Shown: positions 23,568-34,797, counted from the stretch's first letter. The stretch: DNA of 64,000 bases from Trichosphaerium sp. ATCC 40318 (GCA_038496445.1 JALMLS010000250.1:1-64000); one strand, 5' to 3'. Numbers and translations are program-made. Notes: a model not told the origin generated them from the sequence alone.

Positions 23568-24230
23568 CTAAATTCAAATGTAACAAAAAACACTACCAAA
23601 CTTTTTATTCTTCCTTGAGTACAACAAAAATGGTTGGAGAATGGTTCTTTTACTGGCAGTGCAGCAACATACCAGGTCTACTAGTTACACCTTTCAGGGT
23701 GCCTAGCAGTCCACTTTATACCATTTTCTGTGGTACAAAGTTGGAGCGCTAGCATAGGCAGTGTATTACGTACACTAACGTTTAACGTTAAGAAACGTGT
23801 AACACATTATGGTACTAAAGTAACAATAATGCATCTACCATCTTGAGAGCTTTACAGACCCATCAAATGGCATTTATCCTATCCAAGTAGTAATACCTAG
23901 GTAAGGATACCAGAACCCATCATCAATGACAATACCAACCACTAGTAACAAGGTGTAGAGTCGTTTTAGTATTGCAAAAAATTGGCAATAAGAAAAAGTG
24001 GTAATAATGCTTTCTCTCAGAGAATCGTTTTGGATGGGCGTCTTAATTAAAACACGTTGAGGCCAGTTGATAACAAACTATTCGTTTATTTCCTTAGCGT
24101 TTACAAATAGAACGTCACGAATACGTACCAAATGAGGGTACCGTCGCGATACCTACCTCTCTAGGTATTAATGCTACGCAAAATGTCGAGAATATCTTTG
24201 AATTACCAGTACCAAGCAATACTACTTACC
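23568..24230. other. Coding-like debris
   Basis: Short plus-strand frames look protein-like but do not join. Examples are TFNVKKRVTHYGTKVTIMHL near 23780-23840 and FTDPSNGIYPIQVVIPR near 23850-23900, the latter ending at a GTAAGG donor-like site. A frame change separates them. This is probably a remnant of a secreted or surface protein gene. An in-frame ATG at 24171 could extend the next gene upstream. Confidence 0.3.
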
Positions 24231-25330
24231 ATGGGATCTTCAGAGCCTATTGATACCAGTGATGCTTTTTTAATACCTGAAATGATGCTCGCAGTAATAG
24301 AGACTTGTGATTTTCCAACACAACTAATACTGCGTCTGGTAAGCGTCAAGACAAAAGTATTGGTAACAACGTCGCTTTCATTCAAAAAGGTAACAAAACT
24401 ATTTTAAACAGCTCAAACCGCTGCGAATATCACTTAAACTGCGTAAAGGCAAGACGACAAGGCGCTAGACGCCTCAGAAAAGAGTACCTACTATTAGAGA
24501 AACAAAACGACGTCATACTCCATATCAACTTAATATCTCACACCAGAAAATGGGAAATAACATTTAAAGGACCGGTACTTATGCAACCACGTGATAAGCC
24601 GTTTTTACTTACTTTGAAACAAGAAAGAATCACCTTATGTTGGAGGCTACTTTGTTGTCGAATTTAAGTTCCCAGTACGTCTCTTAACACGTGATAATGA
24701 ATGTGTTGTAATCTTTTAAGGGTCTTCAACACCTTAAAGCAGTGTAAACACTTCTACTGTACCCAGTGATTACTTGCTTTATCATTCAACCCAAAAGCAA
24801 CTTTTTTTACCTTTTTTGAACAATTTGTACTTCAGCTAATTATAGCTCAGTATTAGCATCAAACAAAAGTTTTGTACTAACAAAATATAGAAAGGGTATC
24901 CTTTTAAACCTCCAGTGTGTACAATGAAAACAAAGACTTACCATCCTATGGTATGTTGATTTTTATATTATCCACAAAAAAAAAACCAAACCAACAGCAT
25001 CACAACTTTTATGTTTGTGTTCAAACCTTCTATTGTAGGTGAGTGAACTAGGATACTTATCATTTAAATTAATTCATTATAATTGGTCTCCTGCAGTTAA
25101 AGTTTCAAACGTAATTGAGTTTATTCTCACAGAAATGGCCAATCTTGATAGTGGTACTTTTTTGATAAAAGTTCATATCCCTCAAATTGTTCTGTACCCT
25201 AACACATTGCTCTATAGAAACAATTCTTAACGTAGAAGCACACCAGCTTCTGATATCGAACAGAGAACAGTTTAAGAGAAAGGCAGCTGATTGGACACTG
25301 CTGTATGCATCAACCCCACCTCCTGTGTAA
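24231..25330 (+). CDS. F-box-like / inactive E2 (UEV) fusion protein, copy A
   Basis: Exons 24231-24389, 24449-24574, 24624-24674, 24891-24950, 25039-25153 and 25218-25330 give 207 aa. Residues about 12-50 form an F-box-like helix set (IPEMMLAVIETCDFPTQLIL then RLVSV). The rest is a UBC fold: the N-terminal helix RRLRKEYLLLE, strands KWEITFKGP, SPYVGGYFVVEFKFP and YPFKPP, the YHPM site, WSPA, and the C-terminal helices ending KAADWTLLYA. Where active E2s have G-x-[IV]-C-L, this protein reads GYLSF, so Ser replaces the catalytic Cys and it should be a ubiquitin E2 variant. The F-box could dock it to an SCF complex. The paralogue at 59685-60621 has the same exon plan. The 216-nt intron 24675-24890 is unusually long here. 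Confidence 0.78.
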
Positions 25331-25649
25331 GCATACTTGCTGTTTTACCATTGGATAAGCAGCATTACCCTCAGGTTCTAGAACTGTTCACCTTGTGATT
25401 ATCATATTCAGTCTTACTTGTAAATACTGTATAATAATTCAATCCATTCAAAGGAGTTTTTACCAGTCGAAAAAGTGCAAATGTACAACTATCAATTTTC
25501 TGTAAGCTTGAATGAGCAATAACTGTAATCACGACCGCAATGTAGCTTTCTAACTTCTCAAATATCAAGAGTTGGTTCGACATACCTTTTAAACTAGAAC
25601 ACACATGAAAGTCCTTAAAGATATTTTAAAGACAAGACAGTACAAAGTC

Positions 25650-26090
25650 ATGAATAATACAACAAAGCTTCGTGAAAATCACTTCTCTATTTTATGTACG
25701 GGTGCCGTAAAATCAAAGCAACACTGTATAACAAATAATGATCTGAAAGCACTATAAGGCGTTGATAGCATTGACTTAAGTTACACTTCAGTGTCTGATG
25801 AAGGCATCAAGGCTTTCAGGTGTTCAACGATCAATCTTAGTTCAACATCAGTTACAGATGAAGGAGTTAAGACAGTACAAATTGACCTGAAAGCACTTCA
25901 AAAAGGCATCAAAGTGCTACAAGATGTTCGTAAGATTACTTTAACATCTACTACAAATGAAGCCATCTATGCACCAGCAGAAGAGCTATTTTCCATAGGT
26001 GTGACAGATATCGACTTGAAAGAATTATCATTTCTTATTAAATTCTTAAACAATGTGCACATCTTTGAACTACTCGCAATCATGAGATAG
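25650..26090 (+). pseudogene. LRR protein with in-frame stop
   Basis: From the ATG at 25650 the frame reads an N-terminal 25 residues, then NNDLKAL followed by TAA at about 25755. It continues without shift as GVDSIDLSYTSVSDEGIKAF and further leucine-rich repeats of the type (I/V)(T/S)DEG(I/V)KA. These repeats are shared with the intact minus-strand protein at 34417-34797. The stop sits inside a repeat where a coding residue is expected, so this copy seems inactivated. A shorter product starting at 25791 cannot be ruled out. Confidence 0.5.
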
Positions 26091-26233
26091 TTTAGGGTGT
26101 TCACCGTTCTTGTAACCTAAATAAACGGATACAAAATGCTCACATCACTGTATTCTTACTAGCAAATGCAGACAATTAAGCCCAAGTGTTCACAGGCGAA
26201 AGAAGTAATTTTTATTGTATTTTAATAGCGAAA

Positions 26234-28425
26234 TTACAAAAACTCTGGTATCGTAAAGTAAAATCTTTCCTTAGGTTCACGTGCTTCCATTGGTGGTACG
26301 TCAAGGAGAACTTCAGAAGATTCTGGTATCTTTTCTTCCCAAGTGATATCAGGCCTTAAAAAGGACAGTGAGTACCATGTCAAGTGCAAATACAAACACT
26401 ATTGTCAACATAAAAAGGCAATTACCTGTAATGTGTGATTGTCTTCTGTATTGAGCCAATATCTCCCTGTAGTAATAAGTGTAAGTGTATATTATACTCT
26501 AATAGGTAAAAAATATTTTCAATAACGTACTTTCCACCAGAAAGGTATTCTGACTACAGTGTAACCTAAAAAAAAAGGTGAACAAAACTAATGAAAAAAT
26601 AAAAACAAACCTAGTTTTGTCAGGTGACCGTGTTTCTCTTGCTCTCTCAATGCGTCAACTAGTTTAGGTCCAAACCTAAATCCATTTTGTGCTTCAAAAT
26701 AGTTTTCGCGATCTAAGGTACAGAGTAAGAAGCTTAGCAAAAAAAAAATAAAAAAATAAAAAGGCGCTCTTACCTTGCCAATCCAATACAAGTTTAAGTT
26801 TAGGAATATAAACAGTAACTTCAGTGTTCTTTTCAGTAATAGAAAATTTATAGCTGTCTAATACTTCATATGGCTTAAATAGAAGAACAGAATGTTTATA
26901 CAAGTGCCTAACAATAAAAACATTAAGATTGATTTTCAACAAAGTTTTTCTTCATCATCAAGCGATTGAAGAATAAAGAACGTACCTCTTTGGACCGTTA
27001 TCTGCTTTTGAAAAACAAGCAAATTCCCAGAGATAGTCTGGGTTTGAAAGTTGGAAGATACCAGGATGATACTTAAGTATCTCTTTTCCTTTTTCAAGCT
27101 TTCCGATCTCTGAGCGTGTCTTCCAATACCACTGCTCTGGAGATGTAATACCCAACTCTTTCTCAGCAGCTTTACAATAAATAAGTACCAAGAACAAATA
27201 GAAAAAGTGTAAATGCTAAACAACTCATCACGTGTATAGAGTAACAAAATTTGAAAGAAAAACTTTTCACTTGTACTTTTTTTTGGTAGTACGTACTTTT
27301 GATGTAATCTATAAGTTCTTGAGATGGTTTTTCATCTTCCTTTGGATATGGTTTTGGATAATTTACAATTTCTTTTTCACGAATAGTATCACGGCTGTAG
27401 ATATTTAATGAATCGCAAATTGAAAAAATAAAATTTTCTCAAACAGCAATACATACCCGCGAAAGATGGAATCATAAAAATCCCATTCTGGAAATACTGT
27501 ACGGCACATGTTCAATAGTTTTCCCTTGTAGCTTTATAATATATATTAGCACACATGTAATTCATTTATACAACGTTGGATGTGATATTAGCCCGAGATA
27601 GGACGAAAAAGATTTGAAAAAAAACATACAATTCATTCAGCTTTTGGCCGCCTTGTCTTTTTACGATATCCTTTGTGACTTGTGCCCAATCATATGGTGT
27701 CATATACCCTTGGGCTAGTGCCAATCGCTCAAGGAAATGGCGTGCCATACGTACTTCCTCAAAGTACTTTTGTAGAGGCTCTCTAGCACCAATCGTTAAA
27801 TTAAACATAAACAATTCAATTTTGGGTTTGTATGACACTTACTTGAAAACCCACCACTGCCATAAGTACTCTGGATACAATGCATCTAATGCATGGAATA
27901 TTGAGTCGTATCTAACGCCAAACAGGTGAGCAACACAAGAAAATTGGCTCAACAGCAAAAAAAGTATTGAAAAAAAGATGATGAAATGCTTATGGACTCG
28001 CTAAACCGCTGTGTGCTTAAAACGCGGATTCACTGCGCCAAAGCTAAGTGTAGCGTCTTTTTGGGGAGTTCTTGAACGTACTTGTTGAGAATACCTGCGC
28101 CTCCGTATCTCTTAACCTCTTGTATAGTGAATTTATACCAATGCTCCGGCCTGTTGACAAGTGTCAGTTTTTACAAAATCATGTAAGCTGTCGTGGAGCG
28201 CATTCGCAGGTTAAACGCTATAGACGTGTACCTAGAGATTTCCATGCGTTCTGTAATGTTGTTTTCAATAAATCGCCGTTGTTTACCGCCAATGATTCTG
28301 TACTTCTTTGGTCTGAAAGATGCTGCTATAGTAGTGGAATCTATTGGTTTTGGGATAGGCGGTAGATAACCTACATCCTGCTCTTCTTCGTCCTCTTCGT
28401 ATCCTTGGCGTTTATTAAGCATCAT
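26234..28425 (-). CDS. Tandem 'WY...GG...YP..W' repeat protein
   Basis: ATG ATG at 28425-28420; stop at 26234. About nine exons give a protein of roughly 440 aa made of repeats of about 60 residues. They have the pattern E-x-W-Y-x(3)-T/Q-x-E-(V/I)...GG-x-G/K-L...Y...YPEY-x-W-x-x-W-x-F. Seen examples are RPEHWYKFTIQEVKRYGGAG, LDALYPEYLWQWWVFK, YDWAQVTKDIVKRQGGQKLN and TSPEQWYWKTRSEIGKLEKG. Such repeats occur in many algal, fungal and protist proteins, and I know no firm function; nucleic-acid or organelle links have been suggested only by context. The N-terminus is acidic, then basic. The intact frame over many phase-consistent introns makes the gene secure. It starts 19 bases from the small gene upstream on the same strand. 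Confidence 0.68.
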
Positions 28426-28443
28426 ATAAAGTTTTGGTAGCGA

Positions 28444-28638
28444 TTAACACATGTTAACGCCAGGGCTAAGTAAAAAACGTTCAAAGCTATTTAAATAGCG
28501 TCGATCTGTAGTGGCAATAACAATTTCATTGTTGTCAAATTCGTTTAAGTAAAACGTACTGGCATAGCAACGAGTAGACTGTATTACGCTATTATAAGTA
28601 CGAGAGCTAACTTTCTGTAGAGTTCTGCAAAACATCAT
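28444..28638 (-). CDS. Small protein with mitochondrial-presequence-like N-terminus
   Basis: A 64-codon frame from ATG ATG at 28638. The first 27 residues are rich in Arg, Ser and Thr and lack acidic residues, as in a mitochondrial targeting sequence. A perfect GTACGTTT donor and a CACTACAG acceptor bound a 51-nt in-frame segment. Both spliced and retained forms are open, so the mature protein could be 47 or 64 aa. No homology is seen. It ends 19 bases before the start of the next minus-strand gene. Confidence 0.42.
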   Translation of the reverse strand: MMFCRTLQKVSSRTYNSVIQSTRCYASTFYLNEFDNNEIVIATTDRRYLNSFERFLLSPGVNMC

Positions 28639-28819
28639 CTGTAGCTACCAACTATACGCGTATAAGGATGAAGATGACCTGCTGTAAGATGCTTGCAATT
28701 TAAATTCGCCACAGCAGTGAATTTAAGGTCAAAGACTTGCGCACACTTATTTTTTTTGTTTTTTTTTTACTGCCAAACAGGCGCTTATGACGCAACAAGA
28801 CCTTGGGCCACTAAGAGTG

Positions 28820-29145
28820 TTTACAGAATGTGGTTAACTGCAGAAATGTCGGCATACACTTTGCAGTAAAAATGCCGAATATTGTGCAAGTTTCCCTGTC
28901 ATTTAGAGCGCTTTTTATAAAGAAAACTCGTAAAGTTTTCAGCTGTAGCGTTTGTTGTCATTTTTTGGAGTGTTTACAAAGAAAACTCGCACTGTTTTCG
29001 GCTTTTTTGCCTCTCGCTCACAACGCTCCTGAAACGCATACAAATTGTCGAAATTGGCTCTACCACGCATGCAAAGCTATACAGAGGCGGAAACGCAAAA
29101 GTGGAATCGACATCTCAAATTTTTGCTCGATTGTATGTACAACCT
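28820..29145 (+). repeat. Dispersed repeat, copy 1
   Basis: This segment matches 62590-62990 in inverted orientation over roughly 300 bases. Shared blocks include TTTAGAGCGC followed by AAAGAAAACTCGTAAAGTTT, then AGCTGTAGCGTTTGTTGTCA, GTTTACAAAGAAAACTCGCA and GCTCCTGAAACGCATACAAA. Inside the element, AAAGAAAACTCG occurs twice, about 60 bases apart, each time followed by GTTTTC[AG]GC. An open frame of 105 codons here is probably fortuitous. It resembles a small non-autonomous mobile element, but I did not find clear terminal inverted repeats. Confidence 0.7.
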
Positions 29146-29278
29146 AACCAACGTGTAACCAAATATTTTACAGTCAAGACGTCTCTGTGTAGATTTCTTA
29201 TTGTTTTCGCATCGCTTGGTATTCCTCTGCCTTAAACAGCCAATAAATTCATTCGTTCCACTCACTAGCTAGCGCTAA

Positions 29279-29755
29279 ATGCAGGTCAATACCCAAACCC
29301 GCAACTGGACAATGCATACAACGGCCAAACTCATTTTCTGGTTCCAAGCCGTTCAAGGTGTCTTTTTTGCTGGCGCTCTAATATTCTTCCAACAATTCTA
29401 CCTTGCTTTGATGGACTTTATTGGTACTAGTGTGCTAGGAGGACCAACTGACAATTTGTGGGCACGCCAACAGCACGACACCTTTCATATCTCTTTTTCA
29501 GGAGCTGGATGTCTTGTAGCTACATTTGGATCATTGTACGCGCTGTACGTGGACAGATATGAAGTTGTAAACACCGTTTTGCTTCAGCAACAAGTTTGGA
29601 TGTGGTCTGGAGCTATATTGTTTCTAATTGATGGTATTTTGAATGGTTCTGGGCATGCTGCTTATTTCGGTGCATCTGTTTGCGCAATTCAAGCAATTTG
29701 GTTCACAATCGCCTTCTTGACATTAAAAAAGCCTGTAAGCACAAAGAGAGACTAA
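29279..29755 (+). CDS. Four-helix integral membrane protein
   Basis: Intronless frame of 158 codons, unusual in this window. It has four hydrophobic segments at about residues 14-38 (LIFWFQAVQGVFFAGALIFF), 70-90, 102-122 and 127-148. The loops are short and the C-terminus is basic and probably cytosolic. The topology resembles small DUF4345- or DoxX-like four-TM proteins, but no diagnostic motif was recognised. The lack of introns next to intron-rich neighbours could indicate retroposition or lateral acquisition. Confidence 0.72.
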   Translation: MQVNTQTRNWTMHTTAKLIFWFQAVQGVFFAGALIFFQQFYLALMDFIGTSVLGGPTDNLWARQQHDTFHISFSGAGCLVATFGSLYALYVDRYEVVNTVLLQQQVWMWSGAILFLIDGILNGSGHAAYFGASVCAIQAIWFTIAFLTLKKPVSTKRD

Positions 29756-29923
29756 ATAAATGATAAAACTCGTGTTGTAATCGCGAAACATCTTTCATTA
29801 CACAGTAGCACTAAGCACCGCGATGGCCAACGCGACTTTGAAAAATATTGAAATTTCTTGAATTTTATTGCGTTTTCAAAATAGTCAGCCACTCCTGAGA
29901 TGCACAAACGCCTTCGATAAACG

Positions 29924-32900
29924 ATGGATTATGTAGAAAAATTCTTTGATGGCCTCCAGGGGTATTTTAACCTCAATGCGGCCACTTTGAGTGGAGCTAT
30001 CGATATCGTGGTGGTAGAACAACCAGATGGCACTCTGAAGTGCACTCCGTTCCATGTCCGCTTCGGCAAACGACAGTTGATTAATTCAAGGGAGAAAACG
30101 GTAATTCCATTAGACTGGCACTTTAAAATTTTTACATGCGCTCTAAACCTCAAATACCGCATTCGTGCACAAACTTCAGCGGTTAATAGTGTTTTAGGTG
30201 ACTATTTACGTTAATGGAGAACCTACTGAGATGAGGATGAAGCTGGGCTCAAGGGGTGAAGCATACTTCGTTGCAGAAACAAAAGTACGCACAATTTTTT
30301 TCTACAGCACTCAAGTCATGGGCTCGAGTGAACCCTTTGCACAAGCGCTTTCTCTGGCGCTAACAAACGACCTCCACAGCAAAATGTTTAACACTTGTTA
30401 CTTCTGGAATTTACTTCAATAGGAAGCTCCACCAATTGGCCAAATGGCAACCTCACCTATTGCTTCTCCTTCTCTCACTCGGGAAAGTTCCAGAACAGTA
30501 CGTCAACTTTTTTTATGTAATTTGGCAATATCGCTACTTCTACGGCTCATCAAACATCTTGGGTCTTGAGGGCCTGTTTACTGCAAAATAAATTTCATCA
30601 CAACTCAAGTAACAAACTTTTTTTCCTCCAATTGGGACTGTTCTAAAATATTCGTAGCGCATTCCAGACAAGCGTGACCCTTTATCTATTCCATTGACTG
30701 CATACATGGAGGAAGCGAATGAAGAAGAACCACTCATATCAAGCTCAGCGCCATTACCAATCGTTCGCATTAATGGTACATATTTTATAGAAAAAAAAAT
30801 TTGCGCTGGAAGTGTCACTTTTACGAAAAGTTTTTCCGTTTGGGTTTTTTTTCATGTTTTTTATTCGTAACTCGTAACCTCTGCTGTAGAACTTACACCA
30901 CGGTCTCGTAAGAAACTTGAACCTTATTATGACGCCGAAACAATTCGACTATCATCATCATACGTCGCTCCAAGCGAGATCCCAGTGAGTTTATATTTTT
31001 GTTTTCTAGTATTCCGACAACTTTTTTTTATTTTCCGTTTGTGAAACTTGGCCTGATTATTTTTGTTTAGGCTTTACAACAAGCGCAACCAGGTGTTACT
31101 TGGTCTTGGGGAGATGTGCCTGTTATTGAAAGAAGTGAACAGGATATGGCACGTAACGTGCTTTCAGACAGTGAAGGTAAAAATACATTCAGACTTTTTT
31201 TGTTTTCTGGATCTATTAAAAAAACACACATTCGAGTTTTCTCGACTACTGAAACAGATTATTTGTTCTTTAATCTAACACGCAATAGTAAACGTATACA
31301 ATGCCCCTGAACCTGAGTTAAATAATGGTACGCACAAGCACGAAATTAAATAAAATTAACAACAAGACCTACCAAAATCATCTCTCCTAACACATCGTTT
31401 AGAAGCACGTAATAAAAGTTGGCTTTCTTGGCTATCGTTTAGTCGCGCTCAGAACCCTAAATCTGTACGGTGTTTTGTAGTTTTTTTTCATATAATTGTG
31501 CTGACGTGGATTTTTTGTACAGGATTCTACAGCTGATGTGGAAGGGCTAGACGATGGTACGTTTTTTTTTGTTTTGATCAACTAGGTTTAAAATCACCTT
31601 ACTCGATTTTAGAATCTCCTATTGTTGGTAATCATAGGCTCCCTGTGATAGAGGGAAGTTCTGAATCCTCTGAGTTTGTTGTAGATACTGACATACCAAC
31701 TGGTACGTGGTAAAATTAATTGTACCAAAAATTACAGCAAACCCAAAAAATGCGCTGTATTGCTTTTTTATCTTCCGCAATTTGCTAATACTTGCTTGAA
31801 GGCGTTATTGAGAAAGATGACGATATGTTTGATATGGACCTAGATGAGTCACCAGGTAAGCATCATCACACGTGATAATTATGCTTGAAACGTAGAAGAT
31901 AGTTTTAACTATTTTTTTTTTGTGTCTAACTTGAGCTTAGAGCATCTTACTGTCTCTGAAGTGAACGCAGAAAGAGAAAGAACAGATTCAAAAGAAGTTT
32001 ACAGACAAGCAAATAGTAGTGATACAACACAAGTTACTGCAGCATTAAAGAGGATGGAAAGCCTAGAACACGACGATGTCGCAAAAAATATACACAAACA
32101 TACAGATGAAAAGGTAACCTTGTTCTTGTTTTCTCATTAAATCTATTTTACTTCGTTGTTCCTTATACAGTTCTTAGCATAAATTAAATGGTATTGATTG
32201 GAGTAAGCTTGAGGAGTTGGATATTCAGTTGAGTCTTTGCGGAAGAGATATTTTTCAAGAAGATGATGAAGAGGTATGGCTTGTTTTTTTCTTGTTTGCT
32301 TTAATTTGTTGTTGTTGTTCGTTTTTCGCTTACAAAGTATGTAGAAAGCCGTTGCGCTATTCCAAGAACACGCTTTGACACTTGATAAAATGGCAGAGAA
32401 CCCTCAGGCTCTTGCATCGCCTAATCTAATCGCAAAAATAAAAAATAAGTACGTTGGATTCAGTAAAACTCTGACGACGTTGTATCTTTCCTACTCGCTC
32501 TTATTGTATACTAGATATCTGCCATGGTCAATTGCTAGTACTGCTATTGTATCTGTCCTAGTATTTAAAACACCACTGGATTCTAAACTCATTGAAACTC
32601 TTTATGAAGATTTTTTAATCGAAGTAAGAAAAGAAACTGAAAAAAAGAATGTTGAGCAAGGTGGTTGGAGTTGGTTCTGGCCACGTAGACCAAGCTCTAC
32701 AAGTGTACGTTATCCCTTAGGCGCATGACGGCATATATTACGCGATACGAAGTTAACTTCGGTCTACAGGATACCCCAAAACCAGTCATTCCAAAAGAAG
32801 TTAATAAAGAGGCGACCGAACAAGCCGTTAGATCACGATCACTAAGTCCTGTCCGAGGATCTGATGATGAATCTGTCAGTACGGATCCAGAGACATTTTA

Positions 32901-34242
32901 CCAAAAGAGTGTTATGCCACCACCAGAGATGCTTGTACGTACCATCCCTCTTTTTGAAAACGAATCGAACGATGAACAGCCTGCTGTTTTGTATAAAATT
33001 TAGTTGATTGTTCACTTAGAAAGCACTTAACTTGGTCCCTGGACGTAATGAAATAGTCTTCAGTGTATATAGTACACTTCAAGGCGAACAAAACGTACGT
33101 ACATGAGTGTTAAGTCACTACAAACATATTTCTAAACTTAAACTTTTTAGGTGCACGCAAGCATTTACTTTTACACTGCAAAAGACAAACTTGTCATTTC
33201 TGATATAGATGGAACTATCACAAGGTAAGAGTGGATTAAAACACTATTTTATTATCCTCTGACTGTCTCTAGATCTGATGTTTATGGTCATGTATTGCCT
33301 TGGTTAGGTAAAGACTGGTCTCATGCTGGTATTGCTGAGTTGTACACAAATATTAAAAAGAATGGATACAAAATCATATATTTGACATCACGTGCAATTG
33401 GTCAGGTAAACCAGTCTATCTTCTTGGTTTTTTTTGTAGACAAAGATGTTCTCTAACTGTTTTATTACAAAGGCTGAGATTACAAAAGCGTTTTTGGAAG
33501 GTGTTGCACAGTTTAAGGATGACGCTCTCGCAAATGAAATAGCTAAATCAGAGAACCCTGAAGAGGCTCTGAATGATGCTAGAAGGGCTGCACTTGTACA
33601 TACATTACCTGATGGACCCGTTTTCATGTCACCTGCGCGATTGTTAAGCGCTATCAATAGGTACAAAAAAAAAGGTAAAGCAACGTCAGTGCTAAGGTTT
33701 TTTACAGGGAGGTTATTCTACGCAAGCCTGAAGAGTTTAAAATCAAATGCTTGAGTGATATTAAAGATTTATGGCCTAATGGAATAAATCCTTTCTACGC
33801 TGGTTTTGGAAATCGTATTACCGTACGTTTAGCGCTAGTGTAAATTGTTTTTGGTGATTTGTTTTTTTGTGGATATTTTTTGGATTTTTATTCACTTGTT
33901 GTTTGCTCATACTTGTTACCTAGGATCAACGTTCATACTTGAAAGTTGGTATTCCAGATGGTAGAATATTCATTGTTAACCCAAAGAGTGAAATTACGAT
34001 AAATAACTTGAATGGGTCTAACTGGACGTACGTGGAAAAAAAAAAGAAGAAGAATGCCTTGTAGTTTTTTTTGTTTATTTCTACTTAGGTACAAAAACAT
34101 CAATCAGTTGCTTAAGAGCGTTTTCCCAACATTGTCTACTACTCAAAGGTCTGAATTAGAAGCCTTAGAATACAGTGACACTTCATACTGGGGTGCTACA
34201 TCAAATGTGTATGACTCAGACGACTTGGAAGATTTTGTATGA
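29924..34242 (+). CDS. Lipin / phosphatidate phosphatase
   Basis: About 20 exons. The N-LIP domain is plain: [32 protein letters not shown], and [21 protein letters not shown] long acidic, Ser-rich middle follows, then [14 protein letters not shown] and the lipin-type GGWSWFW. The C-LIP (HAD) domain carries the catalytic motif DIDGT within [17 protein letters not shown]. It continues with [37 protein letters not shown], and FYAGFGNR leading to the C-terminal Asp/Glu-rich tail. Lipins convert phosphatidic acid to diacylglycerol, Mg-dependently, at the ER and nuclear envelope. A helical insert of about 40 residues separates TSRAIGQ from PDGPV, longer than in animal lipins. The exon 3-4 intron (about 30499-30892) is exceptionally long and holds an antisense open frame. 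Confidence 0.95.
30540..30770 (-). CDS. Possible nested antisense gene in lipin intron
   Basis: A minus-strand frame opens before the ATG at 30770 and runs 76 codons to TAG at 30540. It lies wholly inside a lipin intron of about 390 nt, whereas most introns here are under 80 nt. The translation has ordinary protein composition (for example [20 protein letters not shown] and [20 protein letters not shown]). The open frame extends upstream to about 30818, so another exon is possible. No family is recognised. It might instead be an insertion that carried a gene fragment. Confidence 0.38.
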   Translation of the reverse strand: MRTIGNGAELDMSGSSSFASSMYAVNGIDKGSRLSGMRYEYFRTVPIGGKKVCYLSCDEIYFAVNRPSRPKMFDEP

Positions 34243-34416
34243 AGAACCAACAAAAAAGAAAAAAAAATCCTGTAAATACAAAACTGTACAAACATTAAAA
34301 AAAACCTAGCTAATATCGTGTTGATGCGTTTCACTTATAAAGAACCTACTTTAAAGCTTGCGTACAATTGAGTAAGAATTCTTTTTTAAATAGCACAGCT
34401 GTTGTAAATTACTGTC

Positions 34417-34797
34417 TTAGATTTGCTTTTTGTTGCATAAGATTTCATCGAATAAGATTTCATGAATATTACCCAATTGCATGACATATTTATCTATTAT
34501 CTGTTGGCAACCCAAAGTGATTTCATGCGCGCTTGACAATGCCTTGATACCCTCATCTGTTACATTACAGGAACTCAAGTCAACAGTATGAACACCAGCC
34601 AATGCTTTGATGCCTTCATCTGTTATATTACAACAGCTCAAGTTGATCTTAACACCAGTCAATGCTTTTAAACCTTCGTCTGTAATTCTTCTATCCATTA
34701 AAGATATTTCATATACACCAGTCGTAAATTGCACGTGATTATCTTTAATGTGCCCATGTAAAGTAATTGGGGTAGCCTTTGTTGCCGTATTTATCAT
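34417..34797 (-). CDS. Small leucine-rich repeat protein
   Basis: Intronless, 126 codons. Four short repeats of about 24 residues follow the pattern I-x-L-x-x-x-x-(I/V)-T-D-E-G-(I/L)-K-A-L, for example RITDEGLKALTGVKINLSCC and NVTDEGIKALSSAHEITLG. This is the cysteine-containing/AMN1-like or bacterial-type LRR. There is no signal peptide, so it should be cytosolic and act in protein binding. It is a paralogue of the broken copy at 25650-26090. The gene is tail-to-tail with lipin, about 170 bases away. Confidence 0.7.
   Translation of the reverse strand: MINTATKATPITLHGHIKDNHVQFTTGVYEISLMDRRITDEGLKALTGVKINLSCCNITDEGIKALAGVHTVDLSSCNVTDEGIKALSSAHEITLGCQQIIDKYVMQLGNIHEILFDEILCNKKQI

Noticed and set aside
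25371-25604. Minus-strand 77-codon frame with helix-like composition
   Set aside because: Lies just after the F-box/UEV stop; no initiating context, neighbours or second exon could be joined. It may be 3' UTR sequence.
28830-29147. 105-codon plus-strand frame with Cys/His pairs (possible zinc finger)
   Set aside because: It sits in the dispersed repeat; the minus copy near 62.6 kb is open in a different length and with indels, so conservation is at DNA rather than protein level.
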